Below, one piece after another: positions 43,601 through 58,600 of a DNA stretch of 64,000 nt (position 1 is the stretch's first letter; each line of letters opens with the position of its first letter). Below the pieces are notes generated by a model. That model worked only from the letters and a program-made list of their open reading frames with translations. It had not been told where the DNA came from and did no database searches. The stretch lies in assembly GCF_024713975.1 (NCBI RefSeq), contig NC_091102.1, positions 9,863,001 through 9,927,000 on the forward strand, given 5' to 3'. A program made the translations under genes and the position numbers. The stretch comes from Paralichthys olivaceus. Lineage: Eukaryota > Chordata > Actinopteri > Pleuronectiformes > Paralichthyidae.

Positions 43601-46600
43601 AGGGGGACGGGAAGAGTGATGGGTGGGTGGTGCATATGAGCCATTTGTAGGGGAAGGGTTGATTTCCATCAAGGCTTTTCCAGCTGATGTCTAACAGAGA
43701 TAAGTAAAGGTTATGATATAAGTTGTTCATTTAAAGTGAGTGGTCATGGTGAGACAATAACATTTTAGCTTTTTCAGTTCACTTGCACTACACATGACTC
43801 AACCTGTTGTGGGACAAATTAAAAGAGAAAACACCTCAAATTACATAATGACTAACATTTGCAAAGTGGTGTGTTTATAATGGACAATTCTAACCTTTTA
43901 TTTGTTGTTGTTGGTTTTTTTTATTTTATATTTTGTTGTTTTTACTGCATGACTTGAGCTGCAAAGGTGCAAGCTGTAAGCAATTTAACAAGAGATGCGA
44001 GGGGAGGCCCAAAGCAATAAGGTGGTGTTATTAAGCAGATTGCATCTGTGCAGTATAATTTAACAAAGGGAAGGAGCGAGGCAGAGATGCTAAGTCTGCA
44101 GCGGACAGAGGATACACAAACAAGCCAAACAGGAACATTTAATTACTGTTGGAGCTCAAGCTTACCTCTTGAGGGGCATCTCGGACAACTTGGCCCTGCA
44201 ATTCATAAACACCTGCAGTCTCACATTGACCACTTGACTGAGCACCTGCAGGAGTTAAAGAAGACGAGACCCGACCAGAAATCAGGAGAAAAGCAGATAA
44301 TAGACCAACAGATGAGAAACGAGTACAGGGCACACAAAGGGATGGAAGGTGGCTTGTAGTTTTGCTGCACATTACTCTTATTATACTCAGTTTCTCAAAG
44401 AACTAAACACATACACTCTTACGTAACATCTTTCATGATATAACAGCAGTCAAAAAAATAATGAGCCAGTGGATACAGGCACAGTGAGCTGCCTCCCTCA
44501 CAACCAGCTATGATGTTGATATGCGGGCATCATACTTTCTACTGTATGCAGCAGTAGACTTCTGAAAAGAGTACACTGCAAACAATGGCTACTGAAGGTG
44601 GCAGTCTCGCTGGCTGCTTTGTAAAGACATGGTGAGTCATATTTTTATATCCTCCCCAAGTCGAATTCTGGAGCACAGCAAGCCTCCAGCAAGACAGCAG
44701 CAGACAGCAAGTGGGATTCAGTGAAACTAAGCCACTACAGAAAAAATTCTTCAAAATAACCTCATCAGGTCAAATGAACTTGTTTAAGCACACAAAGTCA
44801 GACCTTTAACTAAGAAGTGCGTAAAGGAATACAACCATGAAACATTTGATGAGGATAAAAAATTGTATCTGAACTTTTCAATTTTTACTTTGCTTTTTGT
44901 TTCTGTGTTCTCACTTCTAGTCATTTTAGGGAGTCCTTGCTTTGTTATGAATCAGAGGAGAAAAGAGCAGAAGCAAAGGGAGAAGAATGCAGCTTACAAT
45001 CAGCAGAGAGGACATCTTCTGTGCCATTCTAGTGAGGGGGTCAACGATGGCCACCACATCGTAGAACACCTCGTTTTCCCGAGGTGAGAGGCGGAGCATA
45101 CTGAGGGGGAAAAAAGGAACATCAAGGGGAATTCAGCAACAACGGTTATACAACACTTCACACTTCAGCAGAACTGAAAATCCAAAGATTCACCTTTCTG
45201 GACTGCTTGAATTGATGGCGTGGCTATTTTCAGATGTAATACAACAAACAGAGAGTGAAACTGCAGAGCCAACAGGACAGTAAACAGGAGAAAAGAAAAC
45301 ATTGCCCACCTGTGGCTGTCTTTGATAAAGTGGACATCCCTCCTGACCTCTCCTTTCGGGGCTGCACTTAGGAGGGCATCAACTTTCATGACTAAGTCGC
45401 TGGCGCTAAGGGAAAAGAGGTGTAGCAGGGTCACTCCATCATTTATTAATGGTACGTGTTAGCAGAGATGTCAAACACAGCTCATGCAATGTGATGTCAA
45501 GCTGTTAACAAGGTAGCCTCATAAATCAGTGAAGCCCAACTTCAGAGGAAATCATACTGTCTTAATTTCAGAATGATTGTTTTTTAAATAGCAAAGAGTG
45601 GCTTCAGAAAATATCCAGACACTCACTTTTCCACATTTTGTGTTTTAGATTTAGAAACTAACGTTTTTGCCATATCTACCTTCAATAAAAATGTGTTTTA
45701 AGATTATTTATAAAATGTATTAAAAGCCAAAAACTAAAATTGATTGAAGTATTCACACCTTTTTATCACTAATCCGTAGAAGTCTCTTTGGCAGCACTTA
45801 AAACTTTAAGTCTTCTCTGGATGTTTTGGACACCTGAATTTGAGCAGTTTATCTCATTCTCCCTGACATATCATCTCAACGTCTGTCAGATTGGATGGAA
45901 AGCATCTGTGATGGGTCTCTTCTGGTTCGGTCACTCAAGGACAGTCAGAGACTTGCCACTCCAGTGTTGTTTGCTTGGGGCTATTGCTGAACTGAAAGGT
46001 GACCCAGAGTGCCAGTCTGACGTTGAGTGTTCTCTGTGGCAGGTTTTCTTCAAGGAACTCTCTGTACTATTAATTCTCTCAACTCTCAGCTGTATCGCAG
46101 TTAGCCAGGTAACAAGCCATGCCTGCTTTTCTCCAGATGTCTAAAGAGTTCAATTTCTGTCTCTGTTTTTTTCTGTGGCGTGTTCTCTGGTTTTTGCAAT
46201 GGACCTCTGAAGCATTTTTGGGGTTTTCATGTCACCTCTCTCACCAAGGCCCTTCTTGCCCTTTTGCGCAGTTTCGCCAGATGACTAATTCTTCAAAACT
46301 TCTTTTATTTGACAATTATTGAGGTCACTGAGCTACTGGAAACAATCACAACTTTAGAGATGGTTTTACACCCCCACTCTGACCTGTGCTTCACCACAAT
46401 TTTATCAGAGGTCTACAGAGTTCCTTCAAACTTCATGGCTTGGTTTTTGTTTTGGCATGCACTGTGTGACCTTATATACACTATTCTGTGTCTTTCTAAA
46501 CTATGTCTAAGAGTCTAAATACTTTTAGAAATGAGAGAATATACTTTTTCAATATTATCAAATTTGCAAAACCTTCCAAAAGCATATTTTTCACTTTGTT

Positions 46601-49600
46601 GTAGGAATTATTAAGAGTAGACTGATGGGGAAAATGGCAATTAGATCAATTTACAATTAAATCTGCAATAAAATGAGGAGACAGTGAAGGAGTGCGAATA
46701 CTTTCTAAAACCAATCTAAGTAAGAGAACTCCTTGTTTTTAGATCCTTTCAATCAAATAATAAAGATATAGGTTATAAGGACACCAAAATGTAAAAAAAG
46801 GTCATATAACGAGGTTGAAACAAAATCCAAACGTACTGCTTTGGCTTCATCTGCATCTGTTTAACTTTGGCTTTGACTTTCTCTGCAGAACCACTCAGTG
46901 TAATCTTCTCCAGCAAATGGAAATCCTCCACAGTGAATTCCTCCGGTTCCTCAAACGGGCCAAGGATCTAACACGGACAAACTAAGTCAGTCAGAACAAA
47001 ACTTTTCCAATTCATATCCCACCATGTATTATTTACTTCTCACCAGGGGGGTGTTAAATATAATGTGATCGTAACACAGTGTTTTATCCACTTAAAGTCA
47101 TGGTATTCAGTGATGTGTTTGCCTCCTTTCTATTTTTGGAGTAGGGCCCTGCCACTGCAGCAGAGGAATGTAAAATGATATTAATTGTTACTGCCATCTC
47201 AGAGGCTGGCCTCTTCATCCATAACTGTCAGCATCGCTGCTGCTGCTGAGACAGTGCACACATACACTCAGCAGATACAGAGACACTCACAAACAGGCAC
47301 ACGTAGTGCTGTTGGTGTCACCTGTGACCTTTAAGAAACAGAAATCATGCTGATCTGACAGTACTAAGGAAGCACTCTGAAGTCACTGGAGGGAAAAACT
47401 TCCAAAGTGCAGCATCTTGAAGGATCCTGCTTCTCTGTAGCAAACAATAACGACAACATTTAACCAATTATTTGTCTTTAGTGTCTTCCAACACAGGTGA
47501 AGTCCACTAACCCTGCCGTTGCTGATCACTGCACGCTCTCCAGGCCTCAGTTTCATGACATCTCTACAGAACAGCTGCTGACTGAGGATGAAATCCACTT
47601 CCAGTGTATTGAACTTTTTCTCGAAAGCATCTGCGTCCATGCCCTACAGCAGAAAAACAAAAGTTTGTTCAGGGTGTTAGATACATCGATTGCTCTGTTA
47701 ACACACACATTTCTAAAGAAAATTCTGATGTACTGAATGATCCAGTAGACTAGCTCAAGGACCTTTCTGCCTTTACAGTCTATCCAAAACAAAATCTGAG
47801 TGATGTATTGGCATGAGGAATGATGTATGAGGCAAAAACAATTATTCACAATATCATCGATGCCTTTCATCAGTGTAATCACTGCAGTTTTCAAGCATAA
47901 AATATTTCAACCAGAGGAGCAAGCTGTCAGAAATGCACATGTGTGAAAATGAGATTAATCAATTTGTAATTAATACAACAAACTCTTAATTAAGCCTCTG
48001 CCATTTTTGTCTATAACAAATTAGGGGTGGGAGTTTGGAGGTTTGCGGAGTCAAGTTATTAGTTTCTCTAACATTTCACTCCTCGGGAGAACAGGTGAAA
48101 TACCAATAATGTCAGCACAATCCAGTCAGCAAGTCTGTCTGGAAGCCAATAATAAACTCATATCCCTTGACTCTGGGTCTCAACTCACACAGCCACATCC
48201 TTCCTCTCTTTCCATTGCTATTTCCAACCCATTGTCTCCTCATTGTTAAGGCTAATGTAACTGCAGGCCAGTTTGTTATGGATGGTCCCAAATGTAAACT
48301 GTGCTATATGACTTATCCTGACGGGGGAGAAACAAGCTCTCCCGTCAGCTGATTAGTGCCTGTGAATTTATTTTCTTATGTGCAACGCTGCGTGGGTGGA
48401 TACTGCACGCTACAGCGCAGAGAACACGAGCGGTTGTAGACTGCTTACAGCAGCAGAGTGATAGTCAGGCTTGGTTGAACACACGTCGCTCACACAATCA
48501 CAAACAGTGTGCAGGAATTCAGCTATTCATCAGGTCCTAGAGACCAGATTTCCCCCAGTGCGTTTAACTTGAAGATTCAGTGTGGAGCCTGTCTTGTGTT
48601 GGTCCCTGTGACAGATCATGTGGAACCTTAAGTGAGTAGACCGCTTGCCTTGGTATCCACAGAGTGTAGAGCATCATGCATGAGAGAGATGAGGAGTTGG
48701 GCTCATCAATCACCATTTTCCCAGACTGTGCACTTAAATCATGAAAGCAGAGGCAGAAAAATCTCGGCAAGTGGTTACATCAAACCTTCATTTTCCCACT
48801 TACCATCATGCTCATTATCCCTTTCTCAAAGACACACCTCTCAATCAAGACGACCAAGCTAAAATCTAATTATCAGTCCAAAAATCTATTTTCTTAATTT
48901 TCTAAGCACTAACTCTCCCACTGTAGACCTGTGTAACTTTCAGGGTATGGAATATACGACACAATACCATGAGACAATATAAATCTATCAGCTCTGGGAG
49001 CTTTAACTACTCTATTTATATTCATGCAGGTATTTCTTTAGTATCTCTACTAGTATTAGTCCATTGCATGAAGTGTTGCAAATCAATCAGCCAGACTGTT
49101 TAATGGCAGTTTTCAATTTATAAGATTTTGCATCAAAAAGATGAAGTACTTTATTTGTCAGGGACTTCATACACTTCTGATTCAAAGTTTTGGAACGCCT
49201 CCTTTTTTTCCAATTTATATAAAAATGTAATCAGTTCAGAGTCCAGTGAATGACCTTCAATGGTACAAAGATAAGAAAAGCCTTTTTCCAGGAATTATTT
49301 AATTGGTTAACTTGTTTATTTCCTGCAACAATGGAATTAAATAAAAGTGAATGCAAACAATTCCTGAAGTTGACCCAACTTTTGTCGATTACTTACAAAG
49401 CCTCTGTCTGTCTTCAGGCAGTGTTGGAGCAAACTGTGTTATTACACCCTCTGATGCATTATTAGGACAACACAGCACTGCAGGAAGTAGAACTGTATAT
49501 AACTATCAGAATGACAAGGAAAAACCTAAGGTGAGAAAAAGTAACAAAAGGAAGACAGACTGGTTGGTCAGGGGTTCATCCTACAGCTAGATAACGATCC

Positions 49601-52600
49601 AAACCATTAGAAGAGAAGAACCAGACGGTGGCTTCAAATGATAGACGAGCAGCGCAGTCTCCACACTTAAATCCCACTGAGCTGGTTCAGTATAAACTGG
49701 ACGGAAGGTGAAAGCAAAGCAAACAACAAGTACAACACATTTGAGGAAACTTCTGCTACAGTGTTTGGATGAACTTTCCAAACAATATTTAATGTCCAAG
49801 GTAGAAACGAAAACAACGTGATGAAGGTGGTGGGCTGCTGAATTAACTGGCAGAATTTAGACTAAATTCATGATTGCGATTCAATGATTTCTTTTTATCT
49901 TGATTATTTATTTTTATTTTTCACTTTCACTGAGACATGTTAATTTCATGTAAATGTAACTGGAAAAATTGAGGTGTTATAAAACCTTTCATCGCTTGTG
50001 TGGCTGTAGCCGAAAACAGGAGAGTTTCTATTATTATTTAATGATTATATAATTATTTAATGCCTACGTTGTTTATCAACTGGATTTTTCAATTATGCAT
50101 TGTGTATTTTTGTGATCATATCTCACTTGCTGATTTGAAATATTTTGTAATATATAGTGATATTTTTTGAAATATTATCACGCAAACACTATTTTTGCAT
50201 TGATTCCATGCTTTCTAGTTTACTTTGATGGGCATGGCTCTTCTGACAAATTCTTGTCCGGTCAAGTACAATTTTTGCCACGTCAGCACAAATGCATTCA
50301 GCAGATAATAAATTTTAATTAATAAGTATCGACTGACAACATCACAAGATTTATATGTTTACTGCTAATGTAGACACACTTCAGCAGACAGGAGATATTC
50401 CCCACTTGAACAAATTTACTTTATGTAAATATCATATAAAAATATCTTCAGCAAATCATTGCCAAGCTGTTCCTGAATCTCAGTTCTACAGTACCTTCAT
50501 ATGATTGCAAAAGCAGAGATATAAAAGGGGCCCATTTATTATTGAAACATAAAAGAAATGCAAATGAAATGTTTGGAATCTGACGTGACAAAAAAAAAAA
50601 AAAAACAGAACTGCATTTCTTAATCCCCCCTTTACCTGCATCAGTAAGTCCTTCATCTTGGTCCCCTGCTGGAGGAGCTGGCTGCTTTCCTCTTTCAGGA
50701 GCTTTTGCACAAACTCGACTGTAGCCTTATTCTTCTGAGTGAGGAAGGAGGCCCAGATAGCCCTGTACAGCACAGTGTTATCTTCACTGGGCTTTCCACT
50801 GGGGTTATCTATCACCCCCACTCGCACTCCACGGCTGGCCTTCTGCTTGCACATGTGCACACACACACACACACACACACAAACATACACACACAAGTGA
50901 TGTAATTCACACACAAATATCACACATTCTCATATTTCCAGAAAATGCAGGTTTGACTGAGGCAGAGAGGAAAGAGTGTTGAGTGCTTTACAGTAATAGT
51001 TTCTCAAATTTCACTTAATCTACCAGAAAATATATCACAAAAAGAAAACATTTGCTTCCTGTGTTACAACCACTTAATCTGTGTTTACAGAGAATATTCC
51101 ATTTTAAAGATATCTGTATGAATGACATTTTCAGGGTCACGTTACCATTTCCTCTAAAATTATACGGCTTGTTAAATGATGACAAGATAACACAAGCTAA
51201 GTCATGAGAGGACAGAATGGGGAGAAGTGGTAACAATACTCACCACATGTTTCAGAGCATTGAGTAACAGCTGTTTTCCTGAGACCCTCTCAAAATCCCC
51301 AGCTATCCATATGGTCACAGTACTCATCCCATCCTCATCTAAGACAGAAGAGCAAAAACTCTTTAATACATTAATTACCTAGAGTACATATCACACTGCT
51401 TTCAATTTAAGCATCATATTATAACCAGTGACTGCATATGGTTGAAGCTTTCTAGATATTAAGAAGCTGGAGTACAGGTAAACTCAAACTGAATATATAA
51501 TCAAACCAAGGGTGGAGGGTATTTTACAGCTCAAATGTCAACTGTAATGCTTATGTAGATTTTAAGGAGTCTTCACCCTGGTTACACACTGACAATCAGA
51601 TGAAAGTAAGAAGGAAAATGAGGCGCAGGCGTTACGGTGAATGTTCAGTTTGAGTGTGAGAGGTAAAAGAGAATGTGACATCTGGCAGAAGAGGGATGAG
51701 GATATTAGAGGAGAGCTCTGCCACCAGTCACTGTTATAATACCTTCTCTTAAACAGTCAGAATAGCCGCTGGCCACAGAGAAGAGATGGCAATCAGCCAC
51801 CTCAGCCTCAATGGGACACCTACACTCTGGGCCTGAGCTTTGAAATGCAGCTCTTATGGCCATTTAGACTGCTGGCTGAACGCCCGTCAGCAGGCCCAGT
51901 AAATATCTTGTTGGAGGCAGAACCTGTCTGCCTTAACAAAGGTCAATTTCACACTTTATAGATCAGTAAAACAATGCAGGATTAATTTTCCTTTTTCACT
52001 CATTTCAACAAACAAACGTATAATAGCTGTTCCACTTCAGAGGAAGATGCAAATGTAGTTATTTATACTGTTGCAAGTCATGTGTAACTGAAGATGACAC
52101 CGTGTGCATTCCTCTGAAATTGTGTTTATTGGGAAACAAGGCATGAAATTTCAGGTAATAGCTTACCATTATTTGTAAAGTACTTCATTCTCTTAGCCAC
52201 CACAGCTGTTTTGTCTTTGCCTTCCAGGAACGAAAACATAGTTGTGTCCTCCCAATCGTCCACAACTACAAAGCAGGGGGATAAAGTAAAAATGTGCAAG
52301 GCATACAGTAAATCTGCACTTGATGGAATACGAGGAGTAGCGCAGGTCACCTGGCGTGGAAGTGAAGTCCAGGTACTTTCGGTCGGTGCTCAGAATGACA
52401 GGGTTCATCCTCGGAACCACATTGGCCTGCTCCATTAGATAGTCCACCACATCTGAGCCCTCAGTTAACTGACCCTATAGGCAAAGGCAGAAGAAAGAAC
52501 AATGCTTGGAACATCAATTCAAAAGGATGAATTGTATCTTGTGTATGTAAACTTATCCATCTTATAATGTGGAGGAATATTTAACCGCTAACTGTCCTAC

Positions 52601-55600
52601 TATCTAGCAAATCCAGCAGAAAGCAATGTTGGCTATTGATCAATTACTTATCACGCTTTTGATTATTTACCACAATACCACACACAGTAATAGCTGAGCC
52701 TATATTCTATACTCTGCTGCTGCAATGAACCAGAGATCATTAAAATTTCATCCAAATCTACATTTGATACTTCACAGAACAGAGCCATGTATTATACTGC
52801 ATATGCTTCTTTATTTATCAAAGAGCATCAATGGTAAATACTTGCTAATCCACTGAACAGGAAACCCAGACTAGTATATGAAGTATTACTTGTATGCATA
52901 CTATAAGAACAAACAAACTGGTAGTGTTCTTTCGTGTTTGTTTACCCAGACTAATGCATGTGTATAATTAAAATGTTTCTTCATTGTACAAAAATAAACT
53001 CTGGAAGGGAGAAGATGAGTGTCTCCCTTAGCATACAGGTGTGTCGTACCATAAAGGCAGCTCTCTGGAAAGCGGTGGTCGTGTCCATTATGCGCTGCAG
53101 GATGATGGTCTCCAGCTCATCTGGGTCCATCTCATCGGAGCTCAGAGGGACTCCGTTAAATAAAGCCAGAGGTAGAGCACCCAAGCCACTCTTTTTGTAG
53201 AAGAGGGTACCATCCTGAAAAAAGCAAAACATGGAATCAAACATTGTCATAATCATTAATTCCAATGAAAACAAAGACAAAAGAAGAAAAATTTAAATAA
53301 CTTACTTTTCTTTTGTAATCATACTCAGATTCTAAACCTAGAATCCTCTCAGCATTGGCGCTAGGAAATTTCCTCTTCAGGAAGGAAGAGAGTGTATCAG
53401 CAGAAAGCGACTTCCCAACATCTACTTTGTTGTACATCTGCAAGAGATAGAAGAGTGGAATGAGATTTAACCATTTATGAGTTCTGTTCCAAGAGCTGAT
53501 CCCAGGAGAAAAACCCCACTGACTCATGTAGTCCAATAATAGGATAACACAGGGTACAATTTAACAACTGACTTCTGAGACACAAAGAGATATGAGCTAA
53601 CGTGGAGTGAGCATTATCATTCTTTCAAACATGTACTGCAACGCTAATCTTATCCTGGCATTGAGAATACAAGCATTCAAGATTAAAGAAGAAGGGTTAA
53701 GGCAGCGTCCTTTTTCATCATTTCCTGCCCCCTACATGCTCTACCCAGCTGCAACCCCTCACCAGAACCAAACAAGTATCCCGGGAGGTAAAAACATGTC
53801 TGACACAAACAGTCACCTGTCTGTGTGAAAGGGCAACTATGGTCAATATCTGGATCTGATTCTCAAGAGTAAATATGGGAAAACAGCTTTCGTTTTTCTA
53901 AGTGCTCGCTGAAAAAACAAATTTATGTGTGTGATTTACTTACTGAGACCATGGACATCAGAGCCTGGGATAAATCATACTCGTCTGCAATGTAATTCAG
54001 CAGTCGGTAGAATCCAACCCCTGCATCTGAGAAGCCATCAATCTCGTCCTTGGTGTTGACAACAAACACAAATCCAATTCTATGAGAAAGGGGGACAAAA
54101 ACAAGTATTCAATTTGCAGGTGAAATGAGAATCACTACCTGGTAAAGATTATTAATACAAAGAGTTGATCACATAAAAAGCTGTGGAGGTGTGAGAAATA
54201 ACAGTACCGACCTCAGGGGGATCTTGTGCTTGTAGAAAAGCTCGGCTAGTTTCACCAGCTCGACACTTTCTTCTTGTACTGGATCGAGGAACAGCACCTA
54301 ACAACAAAAGGTATAATCAGAGAGACGACAGAACAGCACATCCCGTCTCAGAATACCTTGATCATCAAAACCAGTCTTAAGCATTCCAAATGTACTCCGT
54401 CTGCTCATTTATGTCATGTGCAGGACGTTATGATGGTAAATGACCCATAATCTGACAAGAAAGTATCTAAAAGAGTCAGACGTATCCAAAGAGTTTCAAA
54501 GTGTTCTGCTGAGTCAACAAAAAACCTCCACCACACTGAACACTGTCCTTAATTGCTATATCTCCTGCTGTCAACTCACCAGGTTGAAGAAATTGCGTCG
54601 GATCTGCCGGATCACGCCAGGAAAGGTGGCTCTGAGCAGTTCCTGTATACCAGTTGGCCAGCTGCGGTACATTGGGTCATTCTCTATGTCATTTATCCAC
54701 TGGAAAGTAAAGAAAAATAATAATATTCAAGAGCTCAACAACAAAGACATTTTTGCCATTTGCAATCTTAAAAAGGAAAAAAAATCAATAAGTGGCTGTA
54801 GATGTTGATATTGTGGTGGGCCACCACAAATAAATCAATGTATGGGAAACACTGAGAAGAGTAAACAAATATTGGGTTCATGATGAAACCGAGGTCAGTT
54901 GATTAGGGATTCTTTAAAAGCTGTAGAAGGTGGTGTCGCCTCAGAGTAAGAAGGTTCCCAGTTCAACACCCAGCTTGACTGGAGCCTTGGGGTTAGGTTG
55001 ATTGGAGACTCTAGTGTGTAGGCTCTTCCATATGCTGGAGGCCTGTTCAGGGTGTTCCCCACCTCTCAAGCATCAAATGATAAGTGGCATAGATGATGGA
55101 TGGAAGAATGTAGAAGGTGTACGGAATTACCTTACATATATTTTAACTAGAGTAACCAGCCTGCTCAGTAGACAGGTAATTTCATGCATGTAAATAAAGT
55201 CAGTGATATATGATGTTGTATCACTGTACAGTTTTATGGAAAGATATATATTTCAAGCTGATGTGTAAACATTTAACATGTGCACTTGTTATTGAAGCGA
55301 TTATCCACTGTCTTCTCTCTTCTTCATTGTCTCTCTCTCAGACAGTTATATTTTACATATTATAGATAGTACATCGTCTCTGGAGGGAGAGATGAAACTT
55401 GAAATGACATGAATTTTAAAATGGCCAGAGGGGCCAAAATGAAAACTTGCACGTTTTAAATTTGATAGCTTTTCTTGGTTAACTTCCAAGTTAATAATTG
55501 AGGTTTTCTGGTAGGCCTGAGACTGTGGCAATAGCCAGATGACTGATCCATTAAGTCACACCCTGGTGTAAGTACACAATGAAGAAAAACATCTTCAGTA

Positions 55601-58600
55601 TTGATCTGGGCCAGATGAATATTTTTTCTGGACAAAACTCACCATTATGGCTGGATGTCTGATATCTAAGGCATAGTTGTCATCCACAGCATTCACAGGC
55701 AACTTCAAAAGCTTGCCCTGATGTTCTCCTTTTATGCCTAGGTTATGAAGCCCCTCCAAGACCCTGGCCTCTCCTCTGAGGATGTCCAAAATGCTGTAAA
55801 ATTAAAACCACAGGTTATTTTCCAAACAAATATTAGGCGTGTGGCAGTGGCTTTGAAATGCAGCCACCTCTGATCTTGCTGTAAAGGGATTACTGAGTTG
55901 ATGAAGGTCTGAGGTTTTCAGGGGAGGCAGATGACTGGCCCCTCCTGCTGAGTTTCTACCTGAAAGGGTTGTGGACGTCCAGATCAATGTGCAGTCCATT
56001 GATGAAGAGCTCCCCATCTCCCGGGTGAACACCAATGGTCTCACTGAGATGCTGAAAGAACAAACTCAAAGTGTTAATCGAATGCCAAAGCCCTTTAATG
56101 TCTGATCTCTCTACAAGAAAGAATTTGCACAGAGACTACAGCAGGAAGCATAAAACACAAAGCGTGGAGAATAAGAGAAAAGCTAGAATAAAATGTTGCA
56201 TTTGATGGTATTAGGGGATTTACTTCAGATATAGATTAGAAGACCATTCTCTAAAATAAAACTTGTGCAGTGGTTAAAGGATGTTATCAAAGAAAACCTC
56301 CAGCACTTTCATGTGGGAATGCTGCTTATGATATCGTACCTTTTGGTTCTCCTCAATTTCTTTTCTCATTTCCTGCTTTACGGCCACTCTTGTCAGTGAT
56401 CTGTGGGAACAGTAAAACATGTCCAGTCACCATCAGCTTTTACCATATCCCCAGCCGGCTGTAAAATGCCAGTTTTAATCTCCAAAAACCTGTGGGCTTC
56501 AAGATGGTACATTTGCAGTCAATTCCCTGTAAACACACAACTCTTACTCAGCGCTTTTTGCTGTTATTACAAGCGGCCTGAGCCAAAATAAGCAAGCATC
56601 AAAAAAGCTGATTAGATCTTTGCAATAGATGTATTTATTGTGAAAGTAATAGGCATCACAGAAAAAAGAAAAAATGGGTTTTAAAAAAGCATATTTCCTG
56701 TGCAATTAAATAACAGCATTTGCTGTGGATGGATTCACATATTTACCAGGGCTGCAAAAAAACAAAATTTGAAAAGGTACCAAATGTGTTAGCAACTCAG
56801 GCAGATGGAGAGAAAAAAGGATGGATTTACTTACCTGGCTTTGCTTGGAAAATTCTGACTGAGGTCTCGCATGAGCTTCAAAGCGTCATACTTTGGCACA
56901 GACATGATGCTGGCAGCTGCTTGGAAACTTAGATCTGTAGAGATCACGAAACAAAATCAAATGTATATATGTAGATACACACACAAATGCACATCATGTT
57001 TACACAACAAAATCTACAAAAGGCAATAAAGGGAACTATATTAAAGGAGATGATACAATAGGGTAATAATATTGTATCCATGTATATTGATGAAAATTTT
57101 TTCTTACAATATTTGAATATGAAAAAAAATATTGGTACCTTGCATTTGCCACACTTTGAGAGGGGCCATGTCATTAGTGCTCTCCAGAAGATGTTTGCGA
57201 AGCTCAACGAGTTGTTCCTGCAGTTCTGGATGAGATTTCCTTAGACGAGGTAAAAGAAGAGATTACATTACAATTATAAGGCAAATAATCTCTTAATAAA
57301 GTCTCACACAGGACAGGATGCATTGCAGCATTACCAGGAATACAGACATTAGCACGTTATGGTTAAGCTACTTACTTTAATGTTCCAAAAAAGAATCCTT
57401 GTACATCGTTATCATCCTCCTCTGTATTTAAAGCTGTCTTTGGATCTAAAAAGCAAAAGATGTGTGTTTCATTTCTTAGGACACAGTGAGGTCCAGCTCA
57501 CATTCGATTAGTCAACAACTGACCTTTTACTTTGGTGTCATCCACAGCTTTGTATTCTGTGCTTTTGATAGCCAGCTCAACACTGTAGCCTGATAAAAGC
57601 ATCTTTTGAGGTTTAGGATCCTGCAGCAGTGCAAAGCAAAGTGATTAATTAAATGCAAACAAAGGCCAGACATCAATTACAAACAATTACCAACTGAGAT
57701 CCACCCAAGAGGAGACGTTTTCTACCAAAATCTATATATACTATATGGCCAAAATTATAGGTCACTAATTAGTGGGTTCAACTGTTTGAACAGCCACACC
57801 CATTGCTAACAAGCTTAAACTCATGAAAACAGACATGTAGTTTTCATCGACAACTATTTGAATCAAACTTTTGACATTTAAATTCAACTTATAAATTTCA
57901 TCATAGCTCGCTCACTATGAAACTTTCCAACACAACATTGTCTCTGTTGGAATGTGGTTTCATAAATACTGCTTGTCAGGCATCCGACCCTTTCAAAGAG
58001 GGTAACTTTCGCATGGGTCGTATATATGACCTGGAGGTCAGAGGTTCCAAACCCCTGATCTATAAAAAGATGAAACCATGGAGGTCTAAATCTACAGATA
58101 AGTTATATTAGGCTTTACTTCTCAGAGGGAAACAAATATTCTTGGTTTAGATTTTTTTTCCAGAGGATTTACTGATCATAGGAGAAATCCTTTGGTTTGA
58201 GCTGTTTTGTGTAAAAAACTAAAGATCAGAAGTCAGATCAATAAATAACTTGTCCACTGAAACATAGGTCAGTGTAATCTTCGGGACATCATTTCAAAAT
58301 TGCTGTAATACCATTGCTACTCACCGCTACAAAATGCCGCAGCACATACATGAGGGTGCCCTCTTGGGCTTTCTCGGACAGCACCTTATGAAAAGACCTG
58401 AACTTCTTGGTTCCAATCTCAGCATAGAGGATCACAACTGGCACATCTGTTTTATTGACTCCAGGATATGTGTGATCACTCTTGTACAAAAATGGCTTTG
58501 GCCTGAAAACAAACACACCACAGTTAATTACAGTCAGTGAATGTACCAAAGAATACAATTTATAGCAAGTAAATTATGTAAACTAATTATCAGGATGTCC

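Larger units (their letters stand above)
38466..47643 (-). other. uggt2: uggt2 exons 22-30: last sensor domain and beta-sandwich region
   Basis: Exons: 47512-47643, 46837-46967, 45310-45405, 44998-45100, 44166-44245, 41812-42001, 41533-41691, 41316-41401 and 38466-38550, residues 823-1176. Landmarks are [20 protein letters not shown] and RAVISNGR (exon 22), [20 protein letters not shown] (23), [19 protein letters not shown] (24), [20 protein letters not shown] (25), [16 protein letters not shown] (26), [20 protein letters not shown] (27), [20 protein letters not shown] and [12 protein letters not shown] (28), [20 protein letters not shown] (29) and [20 protein letters not shown] (30). These are among the best-conserved stretches of UGGT outside the catalytic domain. 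Confidence 0.95.

Noticed and set aside
45788-46518. Open frames of 118, 67 and 69 codons on the plus strand
   Set aside because: They lie antisense within the dead Tc1-like element, whose transposase is on the other strand.
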